Position numbers and translations under genes: made by a program. The notes beneath the pieces were generated by a model. The model was not told where the DNA came from. It made no database searches and saw only the letters and a list, made by a program, of their open reading frames with translations. This document shows, in pieces, positions 47,870 through 56,772 of a DNA stretch of 64,000 nt (the first letter of the stretch is position 1; each line of letters begins with the position of its first letter). Source of the DNA: Pseudoalteromonas sp. A25 (GTDB lineage Bacteria > Pseudomonadota > Gammaproteobacteria > Enterobacterales > Alteromonadaceae); the NCBI RefSeq assembly GCF_009176705.1, contig NZ_AP021846.1, positions 1,706,001 through 1,770,000 on the forward strand, read 5' to 3'.

Positions 47870-48101
47870 AACTTAATTCACTTACCTGATAGCAGGCTCT
47901 TTTGGCAAATACTTTTTATGCTTAAAGAGCCGATCCACTCTCAGTATTTTTAAACTGATTATATTTAATATAAAGTTATACGCTAAAAATTCTAAAGTTA
48001 CTGATTTTATTGCTTAAATTAACTAAAATAAATTTTTTAGAAAATTAATAAGATTCAAAAAGGTGCGTTAACTACTGTGTATCCAACAACAAAATAGTGT
48101 T
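47870..48101. other. AT-rich gap without a recognised gene
   Basis: Between the IS481 remnant and the FGE-like gene. It contains CTCTTTTGG...AAAGAG-like weak symmetry at 47899-47929 and very AT-rich DNA (47945-48060) that may hold the promoter of the next gene. No attC, no frame of note. Confidence 0.4.
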
Positions 48102-48113
48102 ATGGAGCACAGA

Positions 48114-49754
48114 ATGAATAATAAAACTCTTCCAATAATCATGGGCATATGGTGCGGCCAAGCTCTCGCCGGTGGCAAAGCCGCGTTCTTCGAGCCTCCT
48201 ACAGCGAACATTCCCGCAGGGAGTTTTATGGCAAAGGACCATACAAATAACGAACGCTACAAGGTGAATATGGTGCCGTTTCAAATGGCTAAATATGAGC
48301 TAACAGTGGCTGAGTTTCGCAAATTTGTAGAAGATACTGGCTATCAGGTGCCAACTACGTGTAATCATAAAATAGGGCCTCGTTGGTTTGGTACCGGCGA
48401 AAAAGATGGTACTTGGAACAATAACTTTTTTAACCTTTCAGAATATCATCCTGTTGTATGCATTGGTGTAAAAGGCGCTGAGGATTACGCTGCTTGGTTA
48501 TCTAAAAAAACCGGTAAGCGATACCAGTTAATGTCGGAGGCGCAGTGGCTTTATGTGATGCGCACCGGTGGATATGAAGAATACGTGTCAGAGCAGGGCA
48601 AAAAGCGCCATCAGGTATGTGAAATAGCAAATTTAGCGGACAGGCATGCAAAGGCAATGACGCAAAAAATCTATCAGGCTCCTTATACGCCGATTTACAA
48701 GATTGAAGACTGTACTGATAGAGAAATTTTGTCAGCCACGGTTGGTTTGTATAAAGCCGACAAATATGGCGTGCATGATTTGCTTGGCAATATTCAAGAA
48801 GTAGTGGCTGATTGTTACGCTGATGGCAAGCAAAGATTTGTGCAAGGTGGAGCGGCTGTAAGCGCACAAAACTGCACATCTCGCATAGCAAAGGGCAGCA
48901 GCTGGCATTGGGAAGTACCAGATCTTGATAAGCGTGTCGAAATGCCGGAGGACTTCCTTGCCGCAATAGAAGGCTTTCGCTTAGTGATAGATACTCAAGG
49001 GAAAGAACAACCTGCACAATCAGGCAGTGTAGAGTTTGTTACAGGGCTGAGCAAAGCCCAGCAACAAGTAAAAATAGTCCATGCGCAAATAGCCGATTAT
49101 CCACACCAAGTGAAGGCGCTCACTATTAAAGATAAAGGCACGGAAGTTGTTTTAAATTGGCAAGAAAGTACCGCTAATTTGGGGGTAACGTACAAAGTGC
49201 TTCGCCAAGATCTTTTAACCAATAGTGAGCAAGTCATAGCTCATGGGATCAGCTCAAATCAATATATTGACCAAGAGCCAGTTAAAAACAAAGCGAGGTA
49301 TAAAGTTTTTGCTCAGTTTGGAGAGCGTGAAGGCTTAGTTTCAAACACCGTTGATTCTAATGTGCAACATGTTCACGTTTTACCCGCTCGTATTCAGGGC
49401 GAGGCATTCAGTCAGGGTGAAAAAGTGACTGTCCACAATTCTATTTTTGAGCCCAAACAAGACTCTATTTATGTTAACGTGCGCAATACCCGAGCCGATT
49501 ATCGTATTTCGGTGAGTAAAGCAGGTAAATATACCTTGCAACCAAGGGTTTTTCACGATGGTAGCGCGCTCTCCTTTCGTTTGTACTTGAATGATCAATT
49601 ACTCAAAGAGATCTCAACAAGTGGCGAAAGTGGTTGGCAAACCCCTAATAAAGTACTCGTAACTTTACCAAAAGGTCAGCATACGCTTTCTGTGCAGCCA
49701 TTGGGTGAAAGAACGCAGCTGTCGCTAAATTGGATTGATTTGAAAAAGCTATAG
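48114..49754 (+). CDS. Exported formylglycine-generating-enzyme-like protein with C-terminal beta-sandwich domains
   Basis: Signal peptide MNNKTLPIIMGIWCGQALAG. FGE-sulfatase (SUMF1/EgtB-like C-lectin) fold about residues 28-295: NIPAGSFMAKD, FQMAKYELTVAEFRKFVEDTGY, EDYAAWLSKKTGKRYQLMSEAQWLYVMR and the late GVHDLLGNIQEVVADCY with GSSWHW and EGFRLVID. These are family hallmarks, though catalytic FGE cysteines cannot be assigned. Then a fibronectin-III-like segment (about 335-410) and a CBM6-like domain (about 420-545, YRISVSKAGKYTLQPRVF). ATG 48114 fits TGGAG at 48103-48107. Next gene is a membrane regulator. Confidence 0.8.
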   Translation: MNNKTLPIIMGIWCGQALAGGKAAFFEPPTANIPAGSFMAKDHTNNERYKVNMVPFQMAKYELTVAEFRKFVEDTGYQVPTTCNHKIGPRWFGTGEKDGTWNNNFFNLSEYHPVVCIGVKGAEDYAAWLSKKTGKRYQLMSEAQWLYVMRTGGYEEYVSEQGKKRHQVCEIANLADRHAKAMTQKIYQAPYTPIYKIEDCTDREILSATVGLYKADKYGVHDLLGNIQEVVADCYADGKQRFVQGGAAVSAQNCTSRIAKGSSWHWEVPDLDKRVEMPEDFLAAIEGFRLVIDTQGKEQPAQSGSVEFVTGLSKAQQQVKIVHAQIADYPHQVKALTIKDKGTEVVLNWQESTANLGVTYKVLRQDLLTNSEQVIAHGISSNQYIDQEPVKNKARYKVFAQFGEREGLVSNTVDSNVQHVHVLPARIQGEAFSQGEKVTVHNSIFEPKQDSIYVNVRNTRADYRISVSKAGKYTLQPRVFHDGSALSFRLYLNDQLLKEISTSGESGWQTPNKVLVTLPKGQHTLSVQPLGERTQLSLNWIDLKKL

Positions 49755-49890
49755 CACTGGCGACTAATACCACGTTAGTCAAACTCATGATTGAATTCAG
49801 CCCTGATTACTGTAGTCTTAGGTGGTTTTGGGCTGTTTGCGAGTATTACTGCCATGTTAATTACAATTATGCACAAAGGTTTTCTATAAC

Positions 49891-51861
49891 ATGATCCAGT
49901 TTTTAGAGTATGAGTTTGATGAATTACAAACTATCTTGTTTAAGGCTGGGGAAATAGTACCGCTCAACAGTACCCAAACCAAACTGCTTGCATTATTCAT
50001 TGCTCAACCAAATAAAGTGCTCAGTAAAGATGATATTTTGGAGCAGGTATGGCAGGGAAAAGTGGTGTCGGAGCAGGTTGTTTTTCAAAATATCAGCCAA
50101 TTACGGGCGATTTTAGGAGAGGCATCAATCAAAACTTTTCCTAAAAAAGGTTACCAATGGCAGCTAACATTAACTTATTGCGAAAACACCAGTGCGCACA
50201 ATAACACCAAGCCAAAAGAAAGCACCGCAACCAACCTTATGGACGCTTGTAAAACGCCGCCGCCATCGCCTTCAGAGTCTATACAAATGCCTCAAGCAGC
50301 TAAAGCGGTGCGTCCGAAAAAGACAAGCTATGTTCTGGCTATAGTTTGTAGTTTTTTGCTTATAGGCGTTGTATTTAGCTTATATTGGGCTCAAGGTCAT
50401 AAGCCGAGCAATCACGCAATTACGCCACAGCCTCTATCAGACACCAATATTACCCTTGCTTATATCCCTTTTACTGCTGACAGCCCACGCCATTTTGCCA
50501 AAGAACTTGAGCAACTAAACGCTCAGTTTGATTTTGTTGATGCTAGTTTAAATGCTGACACTCGTGAGTTTATAAACTCGCCGTTTATGCAATATCAGCA
50601 CTTTGGGCTAACAAAAGGATTAGCCTTTACGGGCGTTTTGAAAAGCAATGGTGATGGCGCGACAGCCAAACAGCGACCGTATTTACTGGAGCTAGTAATA
50701 CAAGGTCCACATAGAAGCTGGACAAGTTATCTCTACGGCGCGTCTATGTCTGATCTGGTGAGGCAAAGCAAGGCGCTTATAACAACACTGTCGCATAGCA
50801 ATTATTTTAATCAAAAAAGAGACTCTCTGCTGTCGTCTGAATTAACCTTAATTAATGAGAGCTTAAATGGTTCTTTGCATGCCTTACCCATATTAATTGA
50901 GCACCTTATCGACGAAAAACGCTTTGACGCTGCAAGCGGTAACATTGACTTACTTTTATCGCAAAGCGAACTCACGCATCCGCTTTATTATGGCTATGGG
51001 AAATGGTTAAAGGGGCGTTTATTACAAGCCAAACGCGACTCGGTTAATGCGCAAACTTATTTTGAACAGGCTGATTTATTGTTTTTGGATGCCAATATTT
51101 ATGACTTGCAAGCTGAAGTGAATAAATCTATTGCAGAGCTTGCACACACGGTGGCGCACACCAAAGAGGACTATGAATTTATTCGCCATCATTTATACAA
51201 AGCGGCGAGTTTAGCTCGGCTAGGTAAAAAGCCTGTTGCAGAGATCCGTGCATATACTTTGCTCTCTATTAAGGCAAGTAAGTTTGGCCTTAAAAAAGAG
51301 CGTATGGATTACTTGATACAAGCAAAAACCTTGTTGGCGGAGTACCACCTAGACGACTCTCACTACATGCTGCCGATGTATCATTTTGCATTATTTGCTG
51401 ACACGCTCAGTGAGCGAATTAAGTTTTATCAGCTTGTGCTAGATGCCCCAGTCACGCCTGATAATTATTGGGTATTTTTCTCATCCGCAGATGCGCTTTC
51501 GCAAATCTATTTAAAAGAAGGGCAGTCAGAAAAGGCACTTGCGGTAATACAAAAAATAACTGAACCCGCGCGCTTAGCATGGTTACAAGCCAAATACTAT
51601 AGAGAGCTTGCAGACACCGACAAAGCAATTGAGCATGCCAAAACAGCCTTCAATCTTGGCCGAGGGCAACATGTTGTTTGGATTGGCCTCAATAGCGCAT
51701 TGATGCTACTTGAGTTACAGCGTGATGAGAGAATCAGTCAAAGTCAGGCACAATACAGGGAGTTTATCGTTAATCATGCCACTGAGTGGTGGCTAGACTG
51801 GCGCAAGGACAGACTTGCAAAAGTGGGCATCATGGTCACTGAGCAAATGGCTGGGTTATAG
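49891..51861 (+). CDS. CadC/ToxR-like membrane-anchored transcriptional regulator
   Basis: Winged helix of the OmpR/PhoB type at the N-terminus (about 15-100: GEIVPLNSTQTKLLALFIAQ, LSKDDILEQVWQG, FQNISQLRAILGEASIKTFPKKGYQW). Proline-rich linker, one transmembrane helix (YVLAIVCSFLLIGVVFSLYW, about 148-168) and a periplasmic domain of about 490 residues with helical repeats resembling TPR (SGNIDLLLSQ..., QSEKALAVIQKI, TDKAIEHAKTAF). AAAGG lies 12 nt upstream of the ATG. It could control the exported FGE-like gene upstream; target and signal are unknown. Confidence 0.88.
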   Translation: MIQFLEYEFDELQTILFKAGEIVPLNSTQTKLLALFIAQPNKVLSKDDILEQVWQGKVVSEQVVFQNISQLRAILGEASIKTFPKKGYQWQLTLTYCENTSAHNNTKPKESTATNLMDACKTPPPSPSESIQMPQAAKAVRPKKTSYVLAIVCSFLLIGVVFSLYWAQGHKPSNHAITPQPLSDTNITLAYIPFTADSPRHFAKELEQLNAQFDFVDASLNADTREFINSPFMQYQHFGLTKGLAFTGVLKSNGDGATAKQRPYLLELVIQGPHRSWTSYLYGASMSDLVRQSKALITTLSHSNYFNQKRDSLLSSELTLINESLNGSLHALPILIEHLIDEKRFDAASGNIDLLLSQSELTHPLYYGYGKWLKGRLLQAKRDSVNAQTYFEQADLLFLDANIYDLQAEVNKSIAELAHTVAHTKEDYEFIRHHLYKAASLARLGKKPVAEIRAYTLLSIKASKFGLKKERMDYLIQAKTLLAEYHLDDSHYMLPMYHFALFADTLSERIKFYQLVLDAPVTPDNYWVFFSSADALSQIYLKEGQSEKALAVIQKITEPARLAWLQAKYYRELADTDKAIEHAKTAFNLGRGQHVVWIGLNSALMLLELQRDERISQSQAQYREFIVNHATEWWLDWRKDRLAKVGIMVTEQMAGL

Positions 51862-51942
51862 AGATAACTAACACAATAGGGAAAGTGAACAGCATTAGAT
51901 TTAGGATAAAGTGCGTAAATCTAATGCTGCTGAAGTGGCCCA

Positions 51943-52149
51943 TCAATTATAACCAAGTACGCAGGCTTCATCCCTATTCGCCTCGGTAGTCTCTCCCATA
52001 AACTGCTGATTCAAGCTGTGTAACATAGTTTCTTGAGCTGATACTATACTGAGTACTTGCTTGCGATAATCATGAGAGCTGTTGAATAACTGAGCGTTTA
52101 GCTCTGGATACAGCGCTTTTAGGTTTGCATAGATGTTTTGTGTATACAT
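51943..52149 (-). CDS. Small unknown protein, 68 aa
   Basis: MYTQNIYANLKALYPELNAQ... helical, soluble, with a single Cys near the end. GAGG lies 8 nt upstream of the ATG on the minus strand, which supports expression. Convergent with the regulator gene. No family recognised. Confidence 0.5.
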   Translation of the reverse strand: MYTQNIYANLKALYPELNAQLFNSSHDYRKQVLSIVSAQETMLHSLNQQFMGETTEANRDEACVLGYN

Positions 52150-52361
52150 AGTGAATGCCTCTTAGGTTTATTAGCTTCATAAATGTTGTTTGCACTGTGT
52201 GTGCCAAATTTAACTCTCTGATTTATATTGATTTGACCTGAGCCTCTGCTTTTTAAGGTCATTTATTTGTAATTTGCGAACGATTTTAAAAAAGCGTTTT
52301 GGTTTAAGCTGGCAAGTTTGTTGTGACGGCACGAAAACACAAAAACACAAACACACAAAAC

Positions 52362-52426
52362 AAAAACAACTTGGGACAGTCACTCTAATTTGCAAAAAAC
52401 AACTTGGGACAGTCACTCTAATTTGC
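52362..52426 (+). repeat. Tandem 32-bp repeat upstream of the Y1 transposase
   Basis: AAAAACAACTTGGGACAGTC + ACTCTAATTTGC occurs twice at 33-bp period (52362-52393 and 52395-52426). Just upstream is a low-complexity A/C stretch (52330-52368). The repeat ends 71 bp before the Y1 transposase start. The 348-bp gap 52150-52497 otherwise holds no gene. Confidence 0.85.
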
Positions 52427-52497
52427 ATGTTGAGCTGTCTTGTCTAAGCTTTTAGTTCTTCAAAATCATTTCAAATTCTAAGTTCAAGGAGTGAACG

Positions 52498-53472
52498 ATG
52501 GGATTAGCAAGGAAGCGACAAATCAGTTTGTCAGATATCCCTTATTATCATTGCGTTTCACGTTGCGTGCGTAGGGCATTTTTGTGTGGTAAAGATAAGC
52601 TTACGGGTAAATCGTATGAGCATCGCCGAGGCTGGGTAGAAGACAGGTTACTATTTTTAGCACAGGTATTTTGTATTGATGTATGTGCTTTTGCGGTGAT
52701 GAGTAATCACACCCATGTGGTGCTTTATGTAGATGATAAAAAAGCCCAAAGACTGAGTGATAAAGCAATACTACTTCGTTGGCATAAGTTGTTTAAAGGC
52801 TCAAAACTTGCCCTTATGTACTTAAAAGGCGAGCACTTAGACGAAGGCCAACGCTTCTTTTTAAACAAAGAGATAAAAGAGTACCGAATTAGGCTATCAA
52901 GCATTAGTTGGTTTATGCGTGTGCTGAATGAAAACATAGCGCGTAGAGCCAATAAAGAAGATAAATGCACAGGCCACTTCTGGGAAGGACGATTTAAAAG
53001 CCAAGCTTTGCTAGATGACGCAGCACTGATGGCCTGTATGGCCTATGTTGATTTAAACCCCATTAGAGCCAAGATGTCAAAAAGCCTGGAAGAGTCAGCT
53101 CATACGAGTATAAAACAGCGCTGTGAGCATGCTAAAGCAGGCAAACAACCCAAACAACTGGCACGCTTTGCAGGCAGCCCCAGAAAACACATGCCAAAAG
53201 GCCTACCATTTGAGCTTAAATCGTACTTAGAACTTGTTGAACTCACAGGCAAATGCATTCGTACAGACAAGCGTGGCTACATAGAGCAAAATGAAGCCCC
53301 CATTCTACAGCGGTTAAACATACAGGCCAAAAACTGGATAAAGCTGACAACGCAATTTGAGAATGTATTTCATGGCGCAGTGGGTAAAGCGCACAATCTT
53401 GATGCGTACTGCGCGCGACAGCAACATAAACGGCGACGAAGTATTAAAAGTAGTGAAGCGCTATTTGCATAA
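52498..53472 (+). CDS. REP-associated-type tyrosine (Y1) transposase
   Basis: IS200-like HUH/Y1 protein of 324 aa. HUH motif in AVMSNHTHVVLY (near residue 65), DKAILLRWHKLF, MRVLNENIARRANKEDKCTGHFWEGRFKSQ and the candidate catalytic Tyr in MACMAYVDLNPIRAKM. This arrangement is typical of RAYT-like domesticated transposases, longer than IS200/IS605 TnpA. A purine-rich AAGGAG precedes the ATG (52484-52490). Tandem repeats sit upstream and related GGACAGTC words occur downstream. No second IS200-type terminal structure seen. Confidence 0.9.
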   Translation: MGLARKRQISLSDIPYYHCVSRCVRRAFLCGKDKLTGKSYEHRRGWVEDRLLFLAQVFCIDVCAFAVMSNHTHVVLYVDDKKAQRLSDKAILLRWHKLFKGSKLALMYLKGEHLDEGQRFFLNKEIKEYRIRLSSISWFMRVLNENIARRANKEDKCTGHFWEGRFKSQALLDDAALMACMAYVDLNPIRAKMSKSLEESAHTSIKQRCEHAKAGKQPKQLARFAGSPRKHMPKGLPFELKSYLELVELTGKCIRTDKRGYIEQNEAPILQRLNIQAKNWIKLTTQFENVFHGAVGKAHNLDAYCARQQHKRRRSIKSSEALFA

Positions 53473-53745
53473 AACCTTACCAACTAATTACTGCCAATAA
53501 CAATGCTTGCAAACGAGTAGGGGGCGTTGTGCTTAAAGTGTGGAGACAGACTCAAAATTATTGGAGTTGAAATAATAACTAGTCAATTATAGGTACATTT
53601 TGCTAATGTAGGGCTGAAAATAAGTTGTGGGGCTTAGTAAAAGCTCGTCTAGCTGTTTACTTTATTATTTTTAAAATACTATTTTGAAATGACTGTCCTT
53701 TCTTTTTTCTTTCTTTTCAGTTGTGTATCGTAGTATGGAGATAAA
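53473..53745. other. Gap before the acetyltransferase gene
   Basis: Contains GACTGTCC at 53692-53699 followed by a pyrimidine tract (CTTTCTTTTTTCTTTCTTTTC), similar to the sequence after 54303. GGGGGCGTTGTGC at 53520-53532 superficially looks like an attC R' but has no partner. GGAG at 53735-53738 serves the next ATG. Confidence 0.4.
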
Positions 53746-54228
53746 ATGAACATAGAAGTAATGATTGCAGATTATTTGAATAACCAACATGCTGATGATG
53801 TTGGTTTTCTATTGAATAATTACGCTGAAGATCCTATGGGGGGTGGTGCACCTTTATCAGATTTCATAAAGCAAAATCTTGCGGTGGAATTATCTAAAAT
53901 TCCACATGCATTTAGCGTTATTTGCTATGTGGATGGTAAACCTGCTGGATTAATTAATTGTTTTGAAGCGTTCTCAACGTTTAAATGTAAACCTCTTATA
54001 AATATACACGATATTGTAGTAGTAAAAGAATATAGGGGTCTTGGTATTAGTCAATCTATGTTAGCTAAAGTTGAAGAGCGAGCTAAAGAAAAAGGCTGTT
54101 GTAAAATCACATTAGAAGTTTTAGAGGGTAACGAGGTCGCTAGGAATTCTTATATGAAATTCGGCTTCGATGGTTATGAACTCAACCCTGAAATGGGTAA
54201 AGCTTTGTTTTGGCAGAAGATGATTTAA
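53746..54228 (+). CDS. GNAT-family N-acetyltransferase
   Basis: 160 aa. Motif A of the GNAT fold: IHDIVVVKEYRGLGISQSMLAKVEERAKEKG (Q/RxxGxG/A as YRGLGIS), then CKITLEVLEGNEVARNSYMKFGFDGYEL, the typical motif B end. Substrate unknown. An attC lies 130 bp downstream, so this may be a former cassette gene. Confidence 0.9.
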   Translation: MNIEVMIADYLNNQHADDVGFLLNNYAEDPMGGGAPLSDFIKQNLAVELSKIPHAFSVICYVDGKPAGLINCFEAFSTFKCKPLINIHDIVVVKEYRGLGISQSMLAKVEERAKEKGCCKITLEVLEGNEVARNSYMKFGFDGYELNPEMGKALFWQKMI

Positions 54229-54280
54229 ACACCTACATATGAATCTTCTCCGGTTAAGTTAGAAGCGCAAAGATCTTTGT

Positions 54281-54309
54281 GGACAGTCCTATTTTTTATA
54301 ATGACTGTC
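54281..54309. repeat. GACAGTC / GACTGTC inverted repeat
   Basis: GGACAGTCC (54281-54289) and GACTGTC (54303-54309) form a small hairpin; followed by TTTCTTTCCTTCTTCTTTCC. Same words as in the repeats near the Y1 transposase and at 53692. Confidence 0.55.
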
Positions 54310-54356
54310 ATTTCTTTCCTTCTTCTTTCCTGATAGGTACCAATTGCTCAAAGTGC

Positions 54357-54461
54357 ATATAGTAAGGGCATTTCAGGCGGACGTGTAACACTTGGCTCGC
54401 GTTCGCTCCTCGCTAATTTTAGCTAAGTGTTACTTACCGCTCATACAGGCAGGCGTTATAT
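54357..54461 (+). other. Orphan attC site
   Basis: 105 bp. R' GTTATAT (54455-54461) in AGGCGTTAT, arms AACACTTGGCT / AGCTAAGTGTT, core CGCTCCTCGCTAATTTTAG as in the main array. The left box is degenerate (ATATAGT at 54357-54363 instead of ATATAAC). It lies 9.2 kb beyond the last array attC and about 18.5 kb from intI. Confidence 0.85.
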
Positions 54462-54478
54462 TTTAAAAGGACGATTTG

Positions 54479-55354
54479 GTGAAAATATCACTTAAGCTAA
54501 TATTTACTTTATTACTTGCGATATTGTTTTTAGTTGGAGCGTCGGTTCTTTTATCGAGATATTTTGAGCAATACACTTCTGAGTTCATCGATCATGATAT
54601 TTATTCAGAATATCTTTCAGAAGAAAGAAGGGTGTTTGTTCGTTTACCAAAGGGATACGATAGTCAAAAGAGTTATCCGTTGATCATAAAATCAGATGGT
54701 AATTTTAACTTAAGTCGTTGGCACGAAACCGTTGCAACGCAGTCTGAAAAAAAGTTAATTGAAGATTCTATTATTGTCGCAATCCCTAATTTATTTTGGG
54801 TAGATACAAGAAATAGAGATTTGGTGCCACCATATGCGAGAAAAGATGTTCAAATAGAAGCTAGGCCTAGCACGGAAAACTCCCCAGAAATCTTTGGTAA
54901 AGCTGATTTATTTTTATCTTTTATCGAAAAGGAATTAATCCCTTTTATAGAAAATGAGTACTCAATTAATGATAACCGAGTACTTAGCGGCTTCTCGGCC
55001 GGTGGAAGCTTTGTACTTTATACGATAGTTACTAAACCGGAGCTATTTACTGGTTATTTTGCATTTAGTCCTGCTGCTTGGTACGACAAATCTGTCGTTG
55101 TCAGTGAGTTTAAGAACGGATTGAATAAGGTTGCAGGTAAGCCATTATTTTTATATTTGAGTTTAGGAGGCGCTGAAAATGAAATCATTACAGGCTCTTT
55201 TAAAGGCTTATTATCTGCAATAGATTCTAACGCGCCAAAAAATTTCCACTCAGTACATAGTTATAGTGAAGGTGCCGGTCATGTCGATAATCCATTTATT
55301 TCAGTACCCTTGGCCTTAGAAGCGTACTATAAATTTAGAGCTGACAAAATATAA
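54479..55354 (+). CDS. Esterase (alpha/beta hydrolase, esterase-D/IroE type), cassette-borne
   Basis: N-terminal membrane anchor or signal (LKLIFTLLLAILFLVGASVLL), then an esterase domain with DG near SYPLIIKSDGNF and nucleophile Ser in VLSGFSAGGSFVL (about residue 175), Asp/Glu candidate around GGAENE and His in EGAGHVDNP. 291 aa. GTG 54479 with AAGG 8 nt upstream; a TTG at 54476 is adjacent. Cassette starts at TT54456; R'' ATATAAC at 55349-55355 complements it. Substrate unknown. Confidence 0.85.
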   Translation: MKISLKLIFTLLLAILFLVGASVLLSRYFEQYTSEFIDHDIYSEYLSEERRVFVRLPKGYDSQKSYPLIIKSDGNFNLSRWHETVATQSEKKLIEDSIIVAIPNLFWVDTRNRDLVPPYARKDVQIEARPSTENSPEIFGKADLFLSFIEKELIPFIENEYSINDNRVLSGFSAGGSFVLYTIVTKPELFTGYFAFSPAAWYDKSVVVSEFKNGLNKVAGKPLFLYLSLGGAENEIITGSFKGLLSAIDSNAPKNFHSVHSYSEGAGHVDNPFISVPLALEAYYKFRADKI

Positions 55355-55452
55355 CAAGCCATTACAGAGAAGGCCTTTGTGGACAGCCATTCCAATTTCT
55401 TTCAAATTTGGGATGACGACGAGTCCGGCAAAAAAGCCGCACGCAGTTAAGG
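55349..55452 (+). other. Degenerate attC candidate after the esterase gene
   Basis: R'' ATATAAC (55349-55355) is the expected complement of the esterase-cassette start GTTATATTT. The only R'-like word at normal distance is GTTAAGG (55446-55452). The interior lacks the usual arms and instead has GGACAGCC and CATTCCAATTT / AAATTTGGGATG (about 55388-55416), so the site looks replaced or invaded. Confidence 0.45.
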
Positions 55453-55483
55453 TGTACTTTATATATTTTTACAAGGAAGTATC

Positions 55484-56314
55484 GTGAAATTTTTACTGTT
55501 TTTATTTTTATTTATTTGCCTCTTTTTTGCCAAAGCAATTAAGGCTCAATGTGATAATAGCTCGGATGAAATAAGCGTTCAAAATGTCTGCACAAAAATA
55601 AGAACTTACAAAAGCGACAAAATTGCAAAAACGCCAGTACTTGTAGTCGCGTTGCATGGCGATTCACCTTTTAATAACCCGTCTTATCAATATGAATTTG
55701 CAAATCAAGTAGCTCTGCGTTCTATAAATACTGTCAGCGTTGGTATGCTTCGTCCTGGTTATACTGATCATTTAAAAAGAACGTCTGACGGCATTAGGGG
55801 AGAAACCGTAGGTGATAATTATGACGAATCAAGAATCCATCAAATAGCAAAAGCTATTCAAAAACTAAAGTTATACCATAATTCAGATAAAGTTATCCTT
55901 GCTGGGCACTCAGGAGGTTCTGCGATAACTGCAAAGTTGATAGCTCTATACCCTAAACTTATTAACCATGCCTTTATTGTGTCCTGCCCATGTAATATAT
56001 CTAAGTGGAGAGCTGATATGTACAAAAGCTCTCAGTATGATGGCTTTAAAAACAGTCTAGATACTATTTCGCCGATTGAGTTGGTTGAGAACGTCACTAA
56101 CGAAGTTGATATAACATTATTCGTTGGCAAACATGATAAGGTCACAAAGCCATATCTAAGTAAAGAGTATTTTGACGCACTAAAACAAGCCAATAAAAAC
56201 GTTGCTTTGCATGTTATAGAAGGTGATCACAAATTATTTTTAAACCAGACTATTTTAGATTCGGTAGTTGACGTGATACATGGTTATAACAAAGCAAGTC
56301 ATTTTAAACCGTAA
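55484..56314 (+). CDS. Exported alpha/beta hydrolase
   Basis: GTG start, AAGGAAG at 55473-55479. Signal peptide MKFLLFLFLFICLFFAKAIK cleaved near KA-QCD. Alpha/beta-hydrolase fold: LVVALHGDSPF oxyanion region, nucleophile Ser in ILAGHSGGSAITAKLIA, Asp in FVGKHDKVTKP and His in VIEGDHKLFL. 276 aa. Two short cysteine-containing segments (QCDN, NVCTK). Substrate unknown; alternatives are lipase or peptidase. Confidence 0.85.
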   Translation: MKFLLFLFLFICLFFAKAIKAQCDNSSDEISVQNVCTKIRTYKSDKIAKTPVLVVALHGDSPFNNPSYQYEFANQVALRSINTVSVGMLRPGYTDHLKRTSDGIRGETVGDNYDESRIHQIAKAIQKLKLYHNSDKVILAGHSGGSAITAKLIALYPKLINHAFIVSCPCNISKWRADMYKSSQYDGFKNSLDTISPIELVENVTNEVDITLFVGKHDKVTKPYLSKEYFDALKQANKNVALHVIEGDHKLFLNQTILDSVVDVIHGYNKASHFKP

Positions 56315-56384
56315 TATTTTCTATTACGTACCGACGGGAAAAACCTCTTCAATGTCAATCAACAACTGTGTATCGGGGTAAGAA

Positions 56385-56687
56385 ATGAGTAAGTGTTCAG
56401 AGTTTGCAGTATTTAAAGTGCCAAAAAAGAATAAGGCTAGAGTCATTGAGTTGAGCTTATCAATATTTAAGGAAATGAATTCAAATGGTGCCGTTATAAT
56501 TGCCCATGAAATACTACAAAAAACAGATGATGAAAATGAGTTGTGCTGGCATTTAACATGGGTCAGTGAAAAAGCAGCAAAAGAAACAACAGCGAAGTGG
56601 CCATCCTTTCCAAGTACAAAAGAGTTTCAGTCACTCGTGGGCGATAATGTTTATTATGGTCACTTTATAGGTGCGTTGTATACGTAA
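56385..56687 (+). CDS. Unknown small protein, 100 aa (monooxygenase-like fold possible)
   Basis: MSKCSEFAVFKVPKKNKARV... The pattern of one beta strand, a helix starting KKNKARVIELSLSIFKEM, then ELCWHLTWVSEKAAKETTAKWPSFPSTKEFQSLVG resembles dimeric alpha/beta-barrel (ABM-type) proteins, but the match is weak. No signal peptide. Confidence 0.6.
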   Translation: MSKCSEFAVFKVPKKNKARVIELSLSIFKEMNSNGAVIIAHEILQKTDDENELCWHLTWVSEKAAKETTAKWPSFPSTKEFQSLVGDNVYYGHFIGALYT

Positions 56688-56772
56688 AAAATGCATTTAG
56701 GCTCAGTAAAATTTCAGCTGGCTTCGTGCTCGAGTTTGAGTAAAGCGATGTTAGGTTTATAAGGAGAACAAG

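Noticed and set aside
48072..48284. Minus-strand frame ending VLHNTILLLDTQ
   Set aside because: Antisense to the start of the FGE-like gene, no support.
53520..53532. GGGGGCGTTGTGC as an attC R' box
   Set aside because: The upstream CAATAAC is not complementary to GTTGTGC and no palindromic arms are present.
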